From Megalonaias nervosa (lineage: Eukaryota > Mollusca > Bivalvia > Unionida > Unionidae): a stretch of 64,000 nt of DNA. Location of the stretch: positions 124,001-188,000 of the forward strand of contig JAECUM010003713.1 in NCBI GenBank assembly GCA_016617855.1, given 5' to 3'. The notes below the pieces were generated by a model that did not search any database, was not told the DNA's origin, and saw nothing but the letters and a program-made list of their open reading frames with translations. The position numbers and the translations under genes are program-made. This document shows, in pieces, positions 1-13,106 of this stretch (within the stretch, counting starts at the first letter, position 1; each line of letters starts with the position of its first letter).

Positions 1-3000
1 TAACATAAGTGTACTTGGCATTGCAAGATCACAACATAAGTGTACCTGGCATTGCAAGATCATAACACAAGGATACTTGATATTGCAAGATCATAACATA
101 AGGATACCTGGTATTCCAAGATCATAACACAAGGATACCTGGTATTGCAAGATCATAACATAAGGATACCTGGTATTGCAAGATCATAACATAAGTGTAC
201 CTGGCACTGCAAGATCGTAACATAAGGATACCTGGTATTGCAAGATCATAACACAAGGACACCTGGCATTGCAAGATCATAACACAAGGATACCTGGTAT
301 TGCAAGATCATGACATAAATGTACCTGGCATTGCAAGATCATAACATAAGTATACCTGGTATTGCAAGATCATAACACAAGGATACCTGGCATTGCAAGA
401 TCATAACACAAGGATACCTGGCATTGCAAGATCATAACACAAGGATACCTGGTATTGCAAGATCATAACATAACGATACCTGGTATTGCAAGATCATAAC
501 ATAAGTGTACCTGGCATTGCAAGATCATAACATAAGTGTACCTAGTATTGCAAGATCATAATATAAGTGTACCTGGCATTGTAAGATCATAACATAAGCA
601 TATCTGGCATTGCAAGATCATAACATAAGTGTACCTGGCATTGCAAGGTCATAACATAAGTGTACTTGGCATTGCAAAGTCATAACATCAGCATACCTGG
701 TATTGTAAGATCATAAGTGTACCTAGCATTGCAAGATCATAACATAAGTGTACCTGATATTGCAATATCATAACATAAGTGTACCTGATATTGCAAGATC
801 ATAACATATGTGTACCTGATATTGCAAGATCATAACATAAGTGTACCTGGTATTGCAAGATCATAACATACGTGTACCTGGTATTGCAAGATCATAACAT
901 ATGTGTACCTGACATTGCAAGATCATAACATACGTGTACCTGGTACTGCAAGATCATAACATAAGTGTATCTGATATTGCAAGATCATAACATAAGTGTA
1001 CCTGATATTGCAAGATCATAACATACGGATACCTAGCATTGCAAGATCATAACATAAGTGTACCTGATATTGCAAGATCATAACATACGTATACCTAGCA
1101 TTGCAAGATCATAACATAAGTGTACCTGATATTGTAAGATCATAACATAAGTGTATCTGGCATTGCAAGATGATAACATAAGTGTACCTGGTATTGCAAG
1201 ATCATAACATACGGATACCTAGCACTGCAAGATCATAATATAAGTGTACCTGATATTGCAAGATCATAACATATGTGTACCTGATATTGCAAGATCATAA
1301 CATACATGTACCTAGCATTGCAAGATCATAACATAAGTGTACCTGGCATTGCAAGATCATAACGTAAGTGTACCTGGCATTGCAAGATCATAACGTAAGT
1401 GTACCTAGTATTGCAAGATCATAACATAAGTGTACCTGGTATTGCAGGATCATAACATAAGTGTACCTGGTATTGCAAGATCATAACATAAGTGTACCTG
1501 ATATTGTAAGATCATAACATACGGATACCTAGCATTGCAAGATCATAACATAAGTGTACCTGGCATTGCAAGATCATAACATAAGTGTACCTGATATTGT
1601 AAGATCATAACATACGGATACCTAGCATTGCAAGATCATAACATAAGTGTACCTGGCATTGCAAGATCATAACATACGGATACCTAGCATTGCAAGATCA
1701 TAACATAAGTGTACCTGGCATTGCAAGATCATAACATAAGTGTACCTGGCATTGCAAAATCATAACATAAGTGTACCTAGCATTATAAGATCATAACATA
1801 AGTGTACCTGGCATTGCAAGATCATAACATTAGTGTAACTGGCATTGCAAGATCATAACATAAGTGTACCTGGTATTACAAGATCATATCATAAGTGTAC
1901 CTGGTATTACAAGATCATAACATAATTGTACCTGGCATTGCAAAATCATAACATAAGTGTACCTGGTATTACAAGATCATAACATCAGTGGACCTGGTAT
2001 TACAAGATCATAACATAAGTGTACCTGATATTGCAAAATCATAAGTGTACCTGATATTGCAAGATCAAAACATACGCATACCTAGCATTGCAAGATCATA
2101 ACCTAAGTGTACCTGGTATTGCAAGATTACAACATAAGTGTACCTGGCATTGCAAAATCATAACATAAGTGTACCTAGTATTGCAAGATCATAATATAAG
2201 TGTACCGGGCATTGTAAGATCATAATGTAAGTGTACCTAGTATTGCAAGATCATAACATAAGTGTACCTGGCATTGCAAGATCATAACATAAGTGTACCT
2301 GGTATTACAAGATCATAACATAAGTGTACCTGGCATTGCAAGATCATAACATAAGTGTACCTGGCATTGCAAAATCATAACATCAGTGTACCTGGCATTG
2401 CAAGATCATAACATAAGTGTACCTGATATTGTAAGATCATAACATACGGATACCTAGCATTGCAAGATCATAACATAAGTGTACCTGGCATTGTAAGATC
2501 ATAACATAAGTGTACCTGGCATTGCAAGATCATAACCTAAGTGTACCTGGTATTACAAGATCATAACATAAGTGTACCTGATATTGCAAAATCATAAGTG
2601 TACCTGGTATTGCAAGATCGTAAGTGTACCTGGTATTGCAAGATCATAACATAAGTGTACCTGGCATTGCAAGATCATAACATAAGCAAATCTGGTATTG
2701 CAAGATCATAAGTGTACCTGATATTGCAAGATCATAACATAAAAATACCTGGCATTCCAAGATCATAACATAAGTGTACCTGGTATTGCAAGATCATAAC
2801 AAAAGTGCATCTGGTATTACAAGATCATAACACAAGGATCCCTGATATTGCAAGATCATAACATAAGTGTACCTGGTATTGCAAGAACATAACATAAGTG
2901 TATGTACTATTGCAAGATCATAACATAAGTGTACATGGCATTGCAAGATCATAACACAAGGATACCTGATATTGCAAGATCGTAACATAAGTGTACCTGG

Positions 3001-5165
3001 TATTACAAGATCATAACATAAGTGCACCTGGCATTGCAAGATCATAATATAAGGGTACCTGGTATTGTAAGATCATAACATCAGGATACCTAGTATTGCA
3101 AGATCATAACATAAGCAAATCTGGTATTGCAAGATCATAAGTGTACCTGGCATTGCAAGATCATAACATAAGTGTACCTAGTATTGCAAGATCATAACAT
3201 AAGTGTACCTGGTACTGCAAGATCATAACATAACCAAACCCGCTATTGAACACGTATCTGGTATTGGAAGATCATAACATACGGATGCCTGGCATTACAA
3301 GATCATAAGTGCACCTGACATTGCAAGATCATAAAATACAAATACCTGGCATTCCAAGATCATAACATAAGTGTACCTGGTATTGCAAGATCATAACATA
3401 AGTGTACCTGGTATTGCAAGATCATAACACAAGGATAACTGATATTGCAAGATCATAACATAAGTGTACCTGGTATTACAAGATCATAACATACGTGTAC
3501 CTGGTATTGCAAAATCATAACAAAATGGTACTTGATATTGCAAGATCATAACATAAGTGTACCTGGCATTGCAAGATCAAAACATAAGTGTACCTGGAAT
3601 TGCAAGATCATAATATAAGTGTACCTAGTATTGAAAGATCATAGTGTAAGGATACCTGGTATAAGATCATAACATAAGTGTACCAGATATTGCAAGATCA
3701 TAACATAAGTGTACCTGGTATTGCAAGATCATAACATAAGTGTACCTGGAATTGCAAGATCATAACATAAGTGTACCTGGCACTGCAAGATCATAACATA
3801 AGCAAATCTGTTATTGAATGTTTATCTGGTATTGCAAGATCATAACATAAGTGTACCTGATATTGCAATATCATAACATAAGTGTCCCTGGTATTGCAAG
3901 ATCATAACATAAGTGTACCTGGCATAGCAAGATCATAACATAAGGGCACCTGGTATTGCAAGATCATAACATCAGCATACCTGGTATTGCAAGATCATAA
4001 CATAAGTGTACCTAGTATTGAAAGATCATAACATAAGGATATCTGGAATTGCAAGATCATAACATAAGCATATATGTAATTGAATGTGTATGTGGTATTG
4101 CAAGATCATAACATAAGTGTACCTGATATTGCAAGATCATAACATAAGTGTACCTGGCATTGCAAGATCATAAGTAAATCTGTTATTGAATGTGTATCTG
4201 GCATTGCAAGATCATAACATAAGTGTACCTGATATTGCAAGATCATAACATAAGTGTACCTGGTATTGCAAGATCATAACATAAGTGTACCTGGCATTGC
4301 AAGATCATAACATAAGGATACCTGGTATTGCAAGATCATAATATCAGGATACCTGGTATTGCAAGATCATAACATAAGGATACCTGGCATTGCAAGACCA
4401 TAACAGAAGCAAATCTGGTATTGCAAGATCATAATGTAAGTGTACCTGGTATTGCAAGATCATAACACAAGCATACCTGGCATCAGAATATCGTTAACTA
4501 ATGGTAACCTGGTATTTCAAGATCATAACATAAGGATACCTGACATTGCAAGATCATAACACAAGTGCACCTAGTATTGCAAGATTATAACAAATGGATA
4601 CCCTGATATTACAAGATCATAACATCAGTGTACCCAATATTACAAGATCATAACATAACTGTACCTGGTATTGGAAGATCATAACACATGGATACCTGGT
4701 ATTACAAGATCATAACATAATGATACCTGGTATTGCAAGAGCATGCCATAAATATACCTGGTATTGCAAGATCATATCACAAGGATACCTGGTATTGCAA
4801 GATCATAACATAAATATACCTGGTATTGCAAGATCACAGCAAAAGGATACCTGGTATTGCAAGATCATAACATAAATATACCTAGTACTGCAAGATCACA
4901 ACATAAGCATACCTGGCATCAAAATATCATAACATATGGATACCTGGCATTGCACAATCATACCATAAGGATACCTGGTATTACAAAATCATACCATCCA
5001 GATACCTGGTATTGCAAAATCATAACATAAGGATACACTGTAGTGCAAGATCATAACATAAGGATACCTGGTATTACAAGATCATAACATAAATGCACCT
5101 GGCACTGCAAGATCATAACATAAGGATATCTGATATTGTAAGATCAAAACACTTTTGCTCTTGAT
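1..5165. repeat. 31-bp tandem satellite array (about 165 copies)
   Basis: Head-to-tail copies of a 31-bp unit built around CCTGGCATTGCAAGATCATA. It starts at the window edge and continues without a break to about 5,165. Variants alternate, for example AAGTGTA versus AAGGATA, GGCATTG versus GATATTG, and CATACGGATACC. Some units are shortened (near 700, 2040, 2590, 2700), and some carry an inserted variant with TTATTGAATG (near 3,240, 3,815, 4,070, 4,180). From 1,020 to 1,700 two variants alternate as a 62-bp dimer. The array lies left of exon 13, so it is probably inside a STAG intron. Confidence 0.97.
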
Positions 5166-5540
5166 GTTAAAAGATTAACTAGTAACCTGATATTTATCAA
5201 CTGAAACACAAGCATACTGCAACATAATATAATCAGTCCTTGTATACTGCAAGATCATAACAGATGCAGTCCTGATATTGCAACATTATGAAATGCACCT
5301 GGTATTGCAAAATGAGAACACAATCATATCTTTTACTACAAGCTCAAACAAGATCCAAACAGTTAAGTAAGTGTGCCAGTCAGGTACAACACCCTCCAGG
5401 ATGCAGGATGGATAAGTGATTTGTAAGGTCACACCCTACGATGTAAAAATGCATTACCTGATATTAACAATATCACAAGAATACCATAATCTCAGTTGAT
5501 ATTACAAACGACCAAAACAATATCGATCCTTACAATAATT
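5166..5540. repeat. Decayed edge of the 31-bp satellite
   Basis: Recognisable but degenerate units (CCTGATATTGCAAC, GGTATTGCAAAATG, GATATTAACAATATC) are spaced by unrelated AT-rich sequence. This is the usual picture at the border of an array no longer kept uniform by unequal exchange. Confidence 0.7.
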
Positions 5541-6097
5541 TTTACAACCATGTACAGATCAGATGATGCAGTTTAATACCTAATAATGATTACAAAAAAA
5601 TTACACTGTAAAACTTCACAATGATCCAAAACTTGAAAAGATTTGTGTAGAACTGCATGTTCTTGATCATTTCACTGTATTCCTACTTTTAAGAAATGGC
5701 TATAGATCTTAAAAATTATGCATTGTAATTATCTGCTTTGCAGAACCACAACTATAAAACAAATGAAGCAAATGTAAACTGATTGATTTATACTCTAAAT
5801 AATTACATATATCAGCAGCACAATAAACTTACACAATAAATATAACAAAGCAAACTGATTTTTGGAAACATTATTTTCTAGTTTTATTTTTAAAAAGTGC
5901 TCCTTTTGTCAGACTTTAAATCATACACTGGGAAGGAGACTTTATTGATTCTAGTGAAAAACCATTATTCAGTCTTTAATTTCGTAGTTTATAGCATCCA
6001 AAAAATCCATGAAAATGGGGTGCACGGTGAAAAGTAATGAATTGGAAGTGAAACAACCAGATCAAGCATCATAAATATATGTGTGCAACCTAGATAC
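5541..6097. other. AT-rich intronic sequence, no feature seen
   Basis: No exon of STAG, no open frame of note and no clear repeat was found between the satellite border and the MITE at 6.1 kb. Confidence 0.6.
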
Positions 6098-6311
6098 AGT
6101 ATATACTCACTTATAAGTTGAGTCAAACTGCAAACAACTAAGATCCTGATCTGCCATAGCATAATGTGCCAATAGATCAGGGTCTATGTTGTTTGTTCTA
6201 GTGATAACTCCTAACAAACTGCAATGACCCAGATCTGTCAGTGCATTATACAATGGCAGATCTGGGTCTGTGCAGTTTGCAGTTGGACTCTTCTTGTGAG
6301 TGTATACGGCA
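6098..6311. mobile_element. MITE family A, copy 1
   Basis: The left end CAGTATATACTCACTTATAA and the right end CTTGTGAGTGTATACGGC are imperfect inverted repeats. Inside, GAGTCAAACTGCAAAC on the left pairs with GTTTGCAGTTGGACTC on the right. It carries repeated GATCTGCCA...AGATCAGG motifs. It is related to the copy at 37,034-37,247. No coding capacity. Confidence 0.75.
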
Positions 6312-6450
6312 TACTTGCTTGTTAGCCAAGTCCAACTGCAAACATAGACCTTGATCTTTCATTACAAAGAATGCCAGCAGATCAGGGTATATGTTGTTAA
6401 AAAAAAAAAAAACTGATTACTCCTAACAAACTGCACAGACAGATCTTGGA
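6312..6450. mobile_element. MITE family A, second partial copy adjoining copy 1
   Basis: It repeats the internal blocks of the preceding element (AAGTCCAACTGCAAAC, AGATCAGGGTATATGTTGTT, TCCTAACAAACTGCA) and contains a run of A. It is truncated before its right end. Confidence 0.6.
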
Positions 6451-6589
6451 TTTAAGCTTACATAAATTTTAAAAATCAACAGCATCTCTGAAAATAATAT
6501 TTTAGCTTGATTGCATCAGAAGACTAACCCTTCTGATGACTGCAACAGAAGCTTCCATTTACTAATAACACATAAGACTGTCAACTCAC

Positions 6590-6696
6590 CTTTCTATTTC
6601 CTGGACCACGGCCCACAGGAGATTCCCCAGTCCCAGCCTGCTTTACACAGCACACCATGATTTCTATTAGACTGGTCTCCTGCCTGTCATCGAGGG
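6590..6696 (-). CDS. STAG: STAG exon 13 (last exon in window)
   Basis: Two bases complete an alanine, then 35 codons: LDDRQETSLIEIMVCCVKQA, then GESPVGRGPGNRK. This matches the DRQESALIEIMVCTIRQAA and PPVGRGTGKR region of STAG1/2. The donor is GTGAGT. The next expected block (VLTAKEKK) is not seen between here and position 1, so the following exon lies outside the window. Confidence 0.94.
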
Positions 6697-7327
6697 CTGT
6701 TTTTGGAGAGAACAACCACTTTCATGGTAGGATCTTTCACAAATGTTTACAGAGAGAAATGATGAAATTGCACACAACTTACTGATGTTGGGAGTGAAAT
6801 AAATCTGTCATAATCTTATTTATGACAAATGTAAACTTAAATCTGTGTATGACTATCCATCTTCAAACTGAATTTGTTTTGGAAGTTAAAACTTATCAAG
6901 AAGTTTTGTAAAAACTGCATATATGACGGATCTGTTTAAGAACACTTGAAAGTATGTCTACTTATGATACATTTCTCCCATGTTTGTGGTCGAAATCCAT
7001 AAAATGGTAGGGAATTTTTGTACATTTCTCACATGCTTGCTGATGACATCCTTAAAATGCATGGGACTTTTATTACATTTCTCACAACAGGTTATAGCTC
7101 ACCATTCCACTAATTAACAACATTAAAGGCACTTAATCATATTCATATTTTGCTACAAGATACCTCTGCAAACTTTCCTGCTATCCATTAAAAGTGTGTA
7201 GTATATTTCAGCATGACCAGATTCAAGAGAATAAACCAGTAAAATTAAACGAGAAAAAATTTTCATCCTTGATACACTAAACCTAATATGAACAAAACAT
7301 TATTTTCATATTGAACTTGTACTAACT

Positions 7328-7890
7328 GTGACCTTTGATCTTTGGACCCCAGAATTTAAAGGTTTCTTTATTACCCCAAGTATAAGCCATTACAAAATGT
7401 GGTCAAGAAAGTTAAGGTGGAACAAACTTATTCTGTAAACCCCATTTATCTTGCCAAACCTTAAGTGCAAACTTAGCATAAATTTTGGTCACTAAAGTTC
7501 TCACAACAAGAACATACTTCTTTCTTTCAGTTACCCATTACCCTCTGACTCCAAAATATTTGAGCTGCACCCTTACCCCAAGTGCAAGCCATCCAAAATT
7601 TTCAGTCCAGGTATGTGGTGTAGAACCAAAATTATTATGCAGAAATCATTTTTCTTCTTCAAGTCAGTGACTCTGATTTCTAATCCTTTGACCCCAAAAT
7701 CGATATGGTTCATCCTTACCCCAAGCCCAAGCCAACCACAGTTTGGTAACTCTTGATGGTTGATAACTCATGTTCTTATCAGAAACCAATTTTTTTCTTT
7801 CTTTCAATCACTGTGACTTTGACCTTTGACCACAAACACTGGTAGGGTTCTTCCTTACATAAAAGGCAAGCCTTCAAGAAAGTGTGGTAA
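7328..7890. repeat. About 150-bp tandem repeat, roughly four decayed units
   Basis: Blocks of the form CTTTGACCCCAAAAT followed by CTTACCCCAAG and CAAGCCA recur near 7,340, 7,535, 7,690 and 7,835. It lies in the STAG intron between exons 12 and 13. Confidence 0.65.
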
Positions 7891-8073
7891 CTGTAGATGG
7901 TGGACAATTAGAGTTTGCATGAGGAAACAAAGCTCACTAAAGACAATGGACTGACAACATTAAAATATAAAATGCTCCGCATTATGGTTGGCATATTAAA
8001 ACAGTAAAAGTACTTTGGTGCAGTACTAACAGAATCTTAGCATGAAATGGGGACCATGCAGTCCAAGATGTAC

Positions 8074-8188
8074 CTTCCTCCCCTTTGCCTGGCTCCTCCA
8101 GCAAAAGATCTGTCATACATTCCCAGTCCTTCATCATTTCATTAATCTCCCACAGACTATCCACCAGGTATGCACCATGCTCATGTAA
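8074..8188 (-). CDS. STAG: STAG exon 12
   Basis: This exon has 38 codons plus one base: [20 protein letters not shown], then [18 protein letters not shown], nearly identical to the matching vertebrate STAG segment. The acceptor is GTTACAG and the donor GTACAT. Confidence 0.97.
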
Positions 8189-8715
8189 CTGTAACAGGCA
8201 ACAACATAAATTTTTAAAGAGGCCATTACAGATTTCTAGCCGAGATTGCTGGTGGCATAACTTTACCTGATAATGGTGTATGGCATTAAGTTGTTGATGT
8301 CATGTTAAACTGAGTACAGCATTTGCTGACAGAAACTTTGCTTTTCTTATTCCACACAAATTTAAATTATTTTGTTTTCAGACTGTTCTTGATACTGTAG
8401 AGTCTTAATATAAAAAACTATTCCTGGCTTGTACACATAAATCCTGTAGCAAAAGAAAGACAACCTGCTAAGCAAAACTGACATCTTCCACAAAACATAT
8501 GTAATTATTTAGTTATACAAAAGCTGGACAGGTATCAATCCCCCCCCCCCAAATGAATGCCAATTAATATTTCTGGGTGAAAAGGATAGATACAAATTTT
8601 ACATACAAGGAGGTAACACAAATGCATGCATGCACACACACACATACATGAACGTGAGTAGAATCAATACATTAAATGAACATTTCAAAGAAAAGGCAAT
8701 CCTGTAGACAAGTGT

Positions 8716-8720
8716 CTATA

Positions 8721-8774
<54 letters not shown>
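8716..8774. repeat. (TA)n microsatellite
   Basis: An uninterrupted TA dinucleotide run directly beside the SINE insertion site. Confidence 0.95.
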
Positions 8775-8775
<1 letters not shown>

Positions 8776-8783
8776 TGCAATAG

Positions 8784-9030
8784 TTGTTGTTATTTATTTG
8801 TTGTTGTAGGGCTTAGCGCCATTTTTCAGCACAAATAGGCTATACATGGCGGCCAGTATTAATGGTGGAGGAAGAACCGGGGAAGACCCCGGAAAGAACC
8901 ACCGACCCACGAGAAGCTACTGGCAAGCTTTCTCACATATCTACATTGGCCGAATCCGAGACTCGAACCCACGCAGACAGAGGTGAGATGGCAGTGATCC
9001 GTAACGGACAGCGCTTTAGACCACTCGGCC
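8784..9030 (-). mobile_element. tRNA-headed SINE, copy A, full length
   Basis: On the minus strand it begins GGCCGAGTGGTCTAAAGCGC (box A-like) and carries GGGTTCGAGTCTCGG (box B-like), so the head derives from a tRNA and gives an internal RNA polymerase III promoter. The tail ends in CAACAACAAATAAATAAC. A perfect 14-bp direct repeat, ATATTCTGCAATAG, flanks it at 8,770-8,783 and 9,031-9,044. This is a target-site duplication typical of LINE-driven insertion and suggests a young copy. Small open frames inside it are not genes. Confidence 0.93.
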
Positions 9031-9044
9031 ATATTCTGCAATAG

Positions 9045-10160
9045 AAACATGTCAAACACTTGAAAAAAATCAGTCTCTTCTTTGACATTTTGCTTAGAAA
9101 CAAAAAAAAAAAGATTTTAAAGTTACCCCATTAATAATTAATAGAAGCATGACGATATAAATGACTTTTGTAAGCAGAAGTCTTGATACAATTTATGTAT
9201 AAAAATAAAGCTATGTTTGTACAAGAATTTTTACCTGGACTGTTTTACCTTAGAAACATTTTCCAACTTTAAAAATATACCAAAATACTTGACCAGAACT
9301 TCAGAATTCAAAGTTCATTTCCAAAATTGTGTATCTACAAAAAAAAAATGTTTTGTTATAATACTGAGTAAGTGTACAAGATTTGGACAATCAGTTCCAA
9401 ATATTTCTGTTCTGTCAAATTTCTCATTATTAAAATTATGCCTCAGCCAATGATCTAAGCAGTTATTGCTTAACTGTACTAACAAGGCTTGAATAAAAAA
9501 GAAAAGAAAACCCAAGTTCAAAAAGTCAAAAAAAGTGTAATGGCATGCAAATTTATTCAGGTCATCTTCTTGTGACTAAGATAAATCTTTTCAAATTTCA
9601 TGGCTTCAACAGATTTTGTTGCAACTGTGCCAAAATTTGGGATGGACCTACAGCATTCAGACATAGTGAGGTACAGTAAACAAAACAATCTGCTCAATTC
9701 TGAAGATAAAAACCTTAGCACTGCCAATGATGATGCCAACATAAAAGTTATATCTGTATAACTATGTATCAAGGCATTTATGACAATGAACAATTAAGTG
9801 AACCAAATAGTGATGATACCTATGGCCATCACAATTTATTATTTTAACATTCAGCATGACACCATCATCAGCCAAAAATAAATAGGGGCAATATGTCAAT
9901 TTTTGACCACCACCACACAGCCCATTAAAACATATTTCAATTTAATGGAATAAAGACCACTAATACAAAGTAGCATGTGTATCACAATTAGTTGTTTCCT
10001 CAGTATTGCCATAATCAGTTGTTTCCTCGCCATTAGTGCATTTCAACAGATAAAACAATAACGAGAAGGAAATGGAAAGTAAACAAGAGTATTTGGAAGG
10101 ACTGATGCTCTAGTGGCAAAAAGAATTTCAAGGAATTTAAAACAAGACCATTTCACTTTT
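9045..10160. other. Intronic sequence, no feature seen
   Basis: AT-rich DNA between the SINE and the 135-bp array. Short open frames overlap on both strands and show no recognisable domain. Confidence 0.6.
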
Positions 10161-10184
10161 TCAACTCCTGAGAGTTAAAACCAT

Positions 10185-11480
10185 CTCTGATATTTTTCAG
10201 ACATTTCAAAAGTCTCTATGGTGGCCATATTGGGTAAGATTGGCATCTTTATCACCCATGACCAACCAGACATTATGAGAAAACCTCTGGTGAAAACCCA
10301 ACATGAATATGAGCATCAGTTCAGAAGTGGCAATAAGATTTTCAAGCTGACTGCCATGGTGGCCACAGTGGACATCAGATCAGCACCAATTTTAGAACCA
10401 ACTAAACAAAATTAGAAGTCTTTTGCTGAAAACCACATGTCAATATAACCATAGATCCAGAAATAGCAACAGCAAGAGTTTCAAAATAGCTGAAATTGTG
10501 CCCTTACTGGGAGTTATATCTGTACCATTTTAATTTAGAATCAACTATATGTAATTATCTTTTTGGTGAAACCCCATGCCAATATGATTTTCTATTCAGG
10601 ATTAGCAATAACAAGAGAGCAGCCAGTGTTCATACTGGAGTCATATCTGCAAAATTTCATTAAGGTCCAACTAGATATCACATGTAGACTTCTGGTGAAA
10701 ACCCCATGTTCATGTGACCATCTGTTCAGGAGAAATATCAATAACAATATTTTCAAAATGACCACTCTAGTGGCTATATTTAGGACAGGCCAGCACGATT
10801 TTCTTTTGGAACCAAGTAGATGTCACAAAAACTGATGAAAAGTCCATGCCAACATAATTTTCTGTCAAGCAGGAGAATCAATAGCAATATTTTCAAGATG
10901 CCTGCTATGGTGGCCATAATGGATGTAAAATCAGCACCATATTCATTTCGGATCAACTCGACATCATACGAAGTCTTCTGATGAAAACCCCATATCAATA
11001 TGACCTTCTCTTCAGGAGTATAAATATTTTTAATAAGGCTGCCACTGTGGCCAAATCGGACATCATTTTCATTAAACAACCAACTAAACTGTATAAGATG
11101 TCTTTAATTCAAATGCTAATGTTGATATGGCCATTGATCAGGAGGAGTAGTAGTAGTAACATGATTTTCAGATGACCGCTGTGTCAGCCATATGGGATTT
11201 CAAGTTGCACCATTTTCATTGAGGACCAACAAAACATAATTAGAAGTATTCTGTTGAAAACGCCATGGTAATATCACTTTCAGTTCAGGAGTAGTTATGA
11301 CATGATTTTCAAGATAGCTGCCATGGAAGCCATATTGAAGGTCAGATTTACACAGTTCTCATATAGGACAAACTTGACATCATTAAGAAGCCTTGGTGTG
11401 AAAATCCCATGCTGATATGACCTTCCATTCATCAAGAGAAGCAATAAGAAGCAGCACCATTTTCATTTAGGACCAACATG
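10185..11480. repeat. About 135-bp tandem repeat, array 1 (around nine units)
   Basis: Each unit carries TTTTCAAGATGGCTGCCATG-like and TCAGCACCATTTTCATTTAG-like blocks, then GGTGAAAACCCCATG and a TTCAGGAGTAG-like block. The spacing is about 135 bp. Units are diverged from one another. The same family recurs at 22.87-23.42 kb and 56.59-57.95 kb. Confidence 0.85.
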
Positions 11481-11851
11481 ACCTTGTGATAAAAGTTAAA
11501 TGACAATACTCCTAGTAATTAAGGAGGAAGAGAGATAATAATCTTGTGCTATTGGACAGACAGACAACAGGCCATCCCATAAGCTGTTCAAGTTTATGTC
11601 CAACTGAGATAAAATAAAATAATTTTATATTCCACAAGCTGTAACCTGGGCCTAGGCACTGGGCAAGGTATGCATCACAGAATAAATATCATGAGATGCA
11701 ACAAATTTGAGTCCTATAAAAACATCACTATAACTGAGATAATGGCACCAGTATAACTTTTCAAAAGCTCTTAACCATCAACCTGTTCCCATTACGTCTT
11801 GAGCACAGAGGTCAGACACAAAAACCATTACATTGAACTCAATATACTTAC

Positions 11852-12074
11852 CTCACTTTCAATGAAGAATTGCACAAGATCTCTAATAAGTGGAGTGTTA
11901 GGGCTTCTTTTTTTTCCCTTCCCTGTACGAAGATTTCGTGTTGCCTCTTCATCTCTTCTGAACAATTTGGCATTTAGAAATTCACCTGCAGCCTGGGCTA
12001 TTTGTCGATGTGAGGAATAAACTAACTCGTACACATTTTCACAGTCCTTATCTGACAATACAGTTTCTCCAAGC
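11852..12074 (-). CDS. STAG: STAG exon 11
   Basis: One base completes a lysine, then 74 codons: LGETVLSDKDCENVYELVYS, QIAQAAGEFLNAKLF, a basic linker (RTGKGKKRS) and LIRDLVQFFIESE. These match the [20 protein letters not shown] region of vertebrate STAG1/2. The acceptor is TTTGCAG and the donor GTAAGT. Confidence 0.96.
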
Positions 12075-13102
12075 CTGCAAAGTAGAAAGTACAATCTGAC
12101 TTTCATCACCATCTCAACCAAAAACTGCATATTGAAAATTGTTGATCAAGCAAGACAAAAAAATTCATCCCTCATTTTTCATAATACAAGCAATGAAAAA
12201 TGTTGAAGAAAGCTGCTCTTGAACAAGATTATGCATTCATCGAGTTATGTGCTAAACCCAAGTTCAATTCTTCAATTTTAAAATAACCTGCATGGTAATA
12301 TCATTCAGTAGGAAGTTAAAATGTTCAACCTAAGGGGATCTGCAAAAAAGAAATGCAAAGCCAAGTAGACTACGTTATGCATAAATATACAAGGTTTAAT
12401 GGCACATCCACACAATCATGACTACTGACAAATTTTAGGTATCCCAAAACGAACAAGACAATAATGGGAAAGCTAACAAACACAAAGAAAAATGATTAAG
12501 TCATATTTTTTAATAAACAGCATTCTTTTATAAAGTCCAAAATCTTCTCAGCCAGAACATCATCCTGGAACATATCCAAGGGCAACAAGATTGCCTCCAT
12601 TATTTCCCTCTTGCTACATGCTGGAAGGCACATCACTTATTCTACACCACTGAGCCCACTGAGGCAGAGTAACATAATGTGCCCTATTATGATATCCTGC
12701 ACAATATTAAATCAAGCACCATTTGAATATCTCATGACAATGATTCAAATTTATCATACAAATGCCTTCAAATAATGATTACGTTATGAACCAAATGCAA
12801 TAATAGGAGACCATGGAATGAAGTGACAGCTTAAACAACCTGTAATTCCAAACATGAGCTACTTTCAATGGCTCTCCATGGGAAATGAAATTCTATGGTA
12901 AATTCTGTTTCACTGAGAATACAGGCTCTTCAAAAAATGTTAGGAAATAAATTCCACTACCTCTCAATTCCAGTACCCACATCTATATATTAAATAGATA
13001 GTGACAATAACATCGATGGGAAGAAACTCTTCCAGAAAACCATTGTAATTACCTACCCCTGCCACTGCTCAGTGGCCGTCCATATACAAGAAATCATTCT
13101 GT
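12075..13102. other. Start of STAG intron 10, no firm feature
   Basis: Mostly unique AT-rich DNA. A minus-strand open stretch around 12,530-12,630 was looked at and matches nothing I know. Confidence 0.5.
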
Positions 13103-13106
13103 TTAA

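Noticed and set aside
2794..3045. 83-codon minus-strand open frame with repeated CYDLV-like peptides
   Set aside because: It is a translation of the 31-bp satellite; three units make a 93-bp, 31-codon period. Not a gene.
1..5165. CRISPR array
   Set aside because: Repeats are contiguous with no unique spacers, vary unit by unit, and lie in a eukaryotic gene.
8859..9059. Open frames on both strands over the 8.8-9.0 kb SINE
   Set aside because: They read through the tRNA-like SINE; the target duplication and family copies explain the sequence.
12530..12640. Minus-strand open stretch considered as a missing STAG exon
   Set aside because: The peptide does not match STAG, and the true exon 10 was found at 24,530-24,609 with exact phase.
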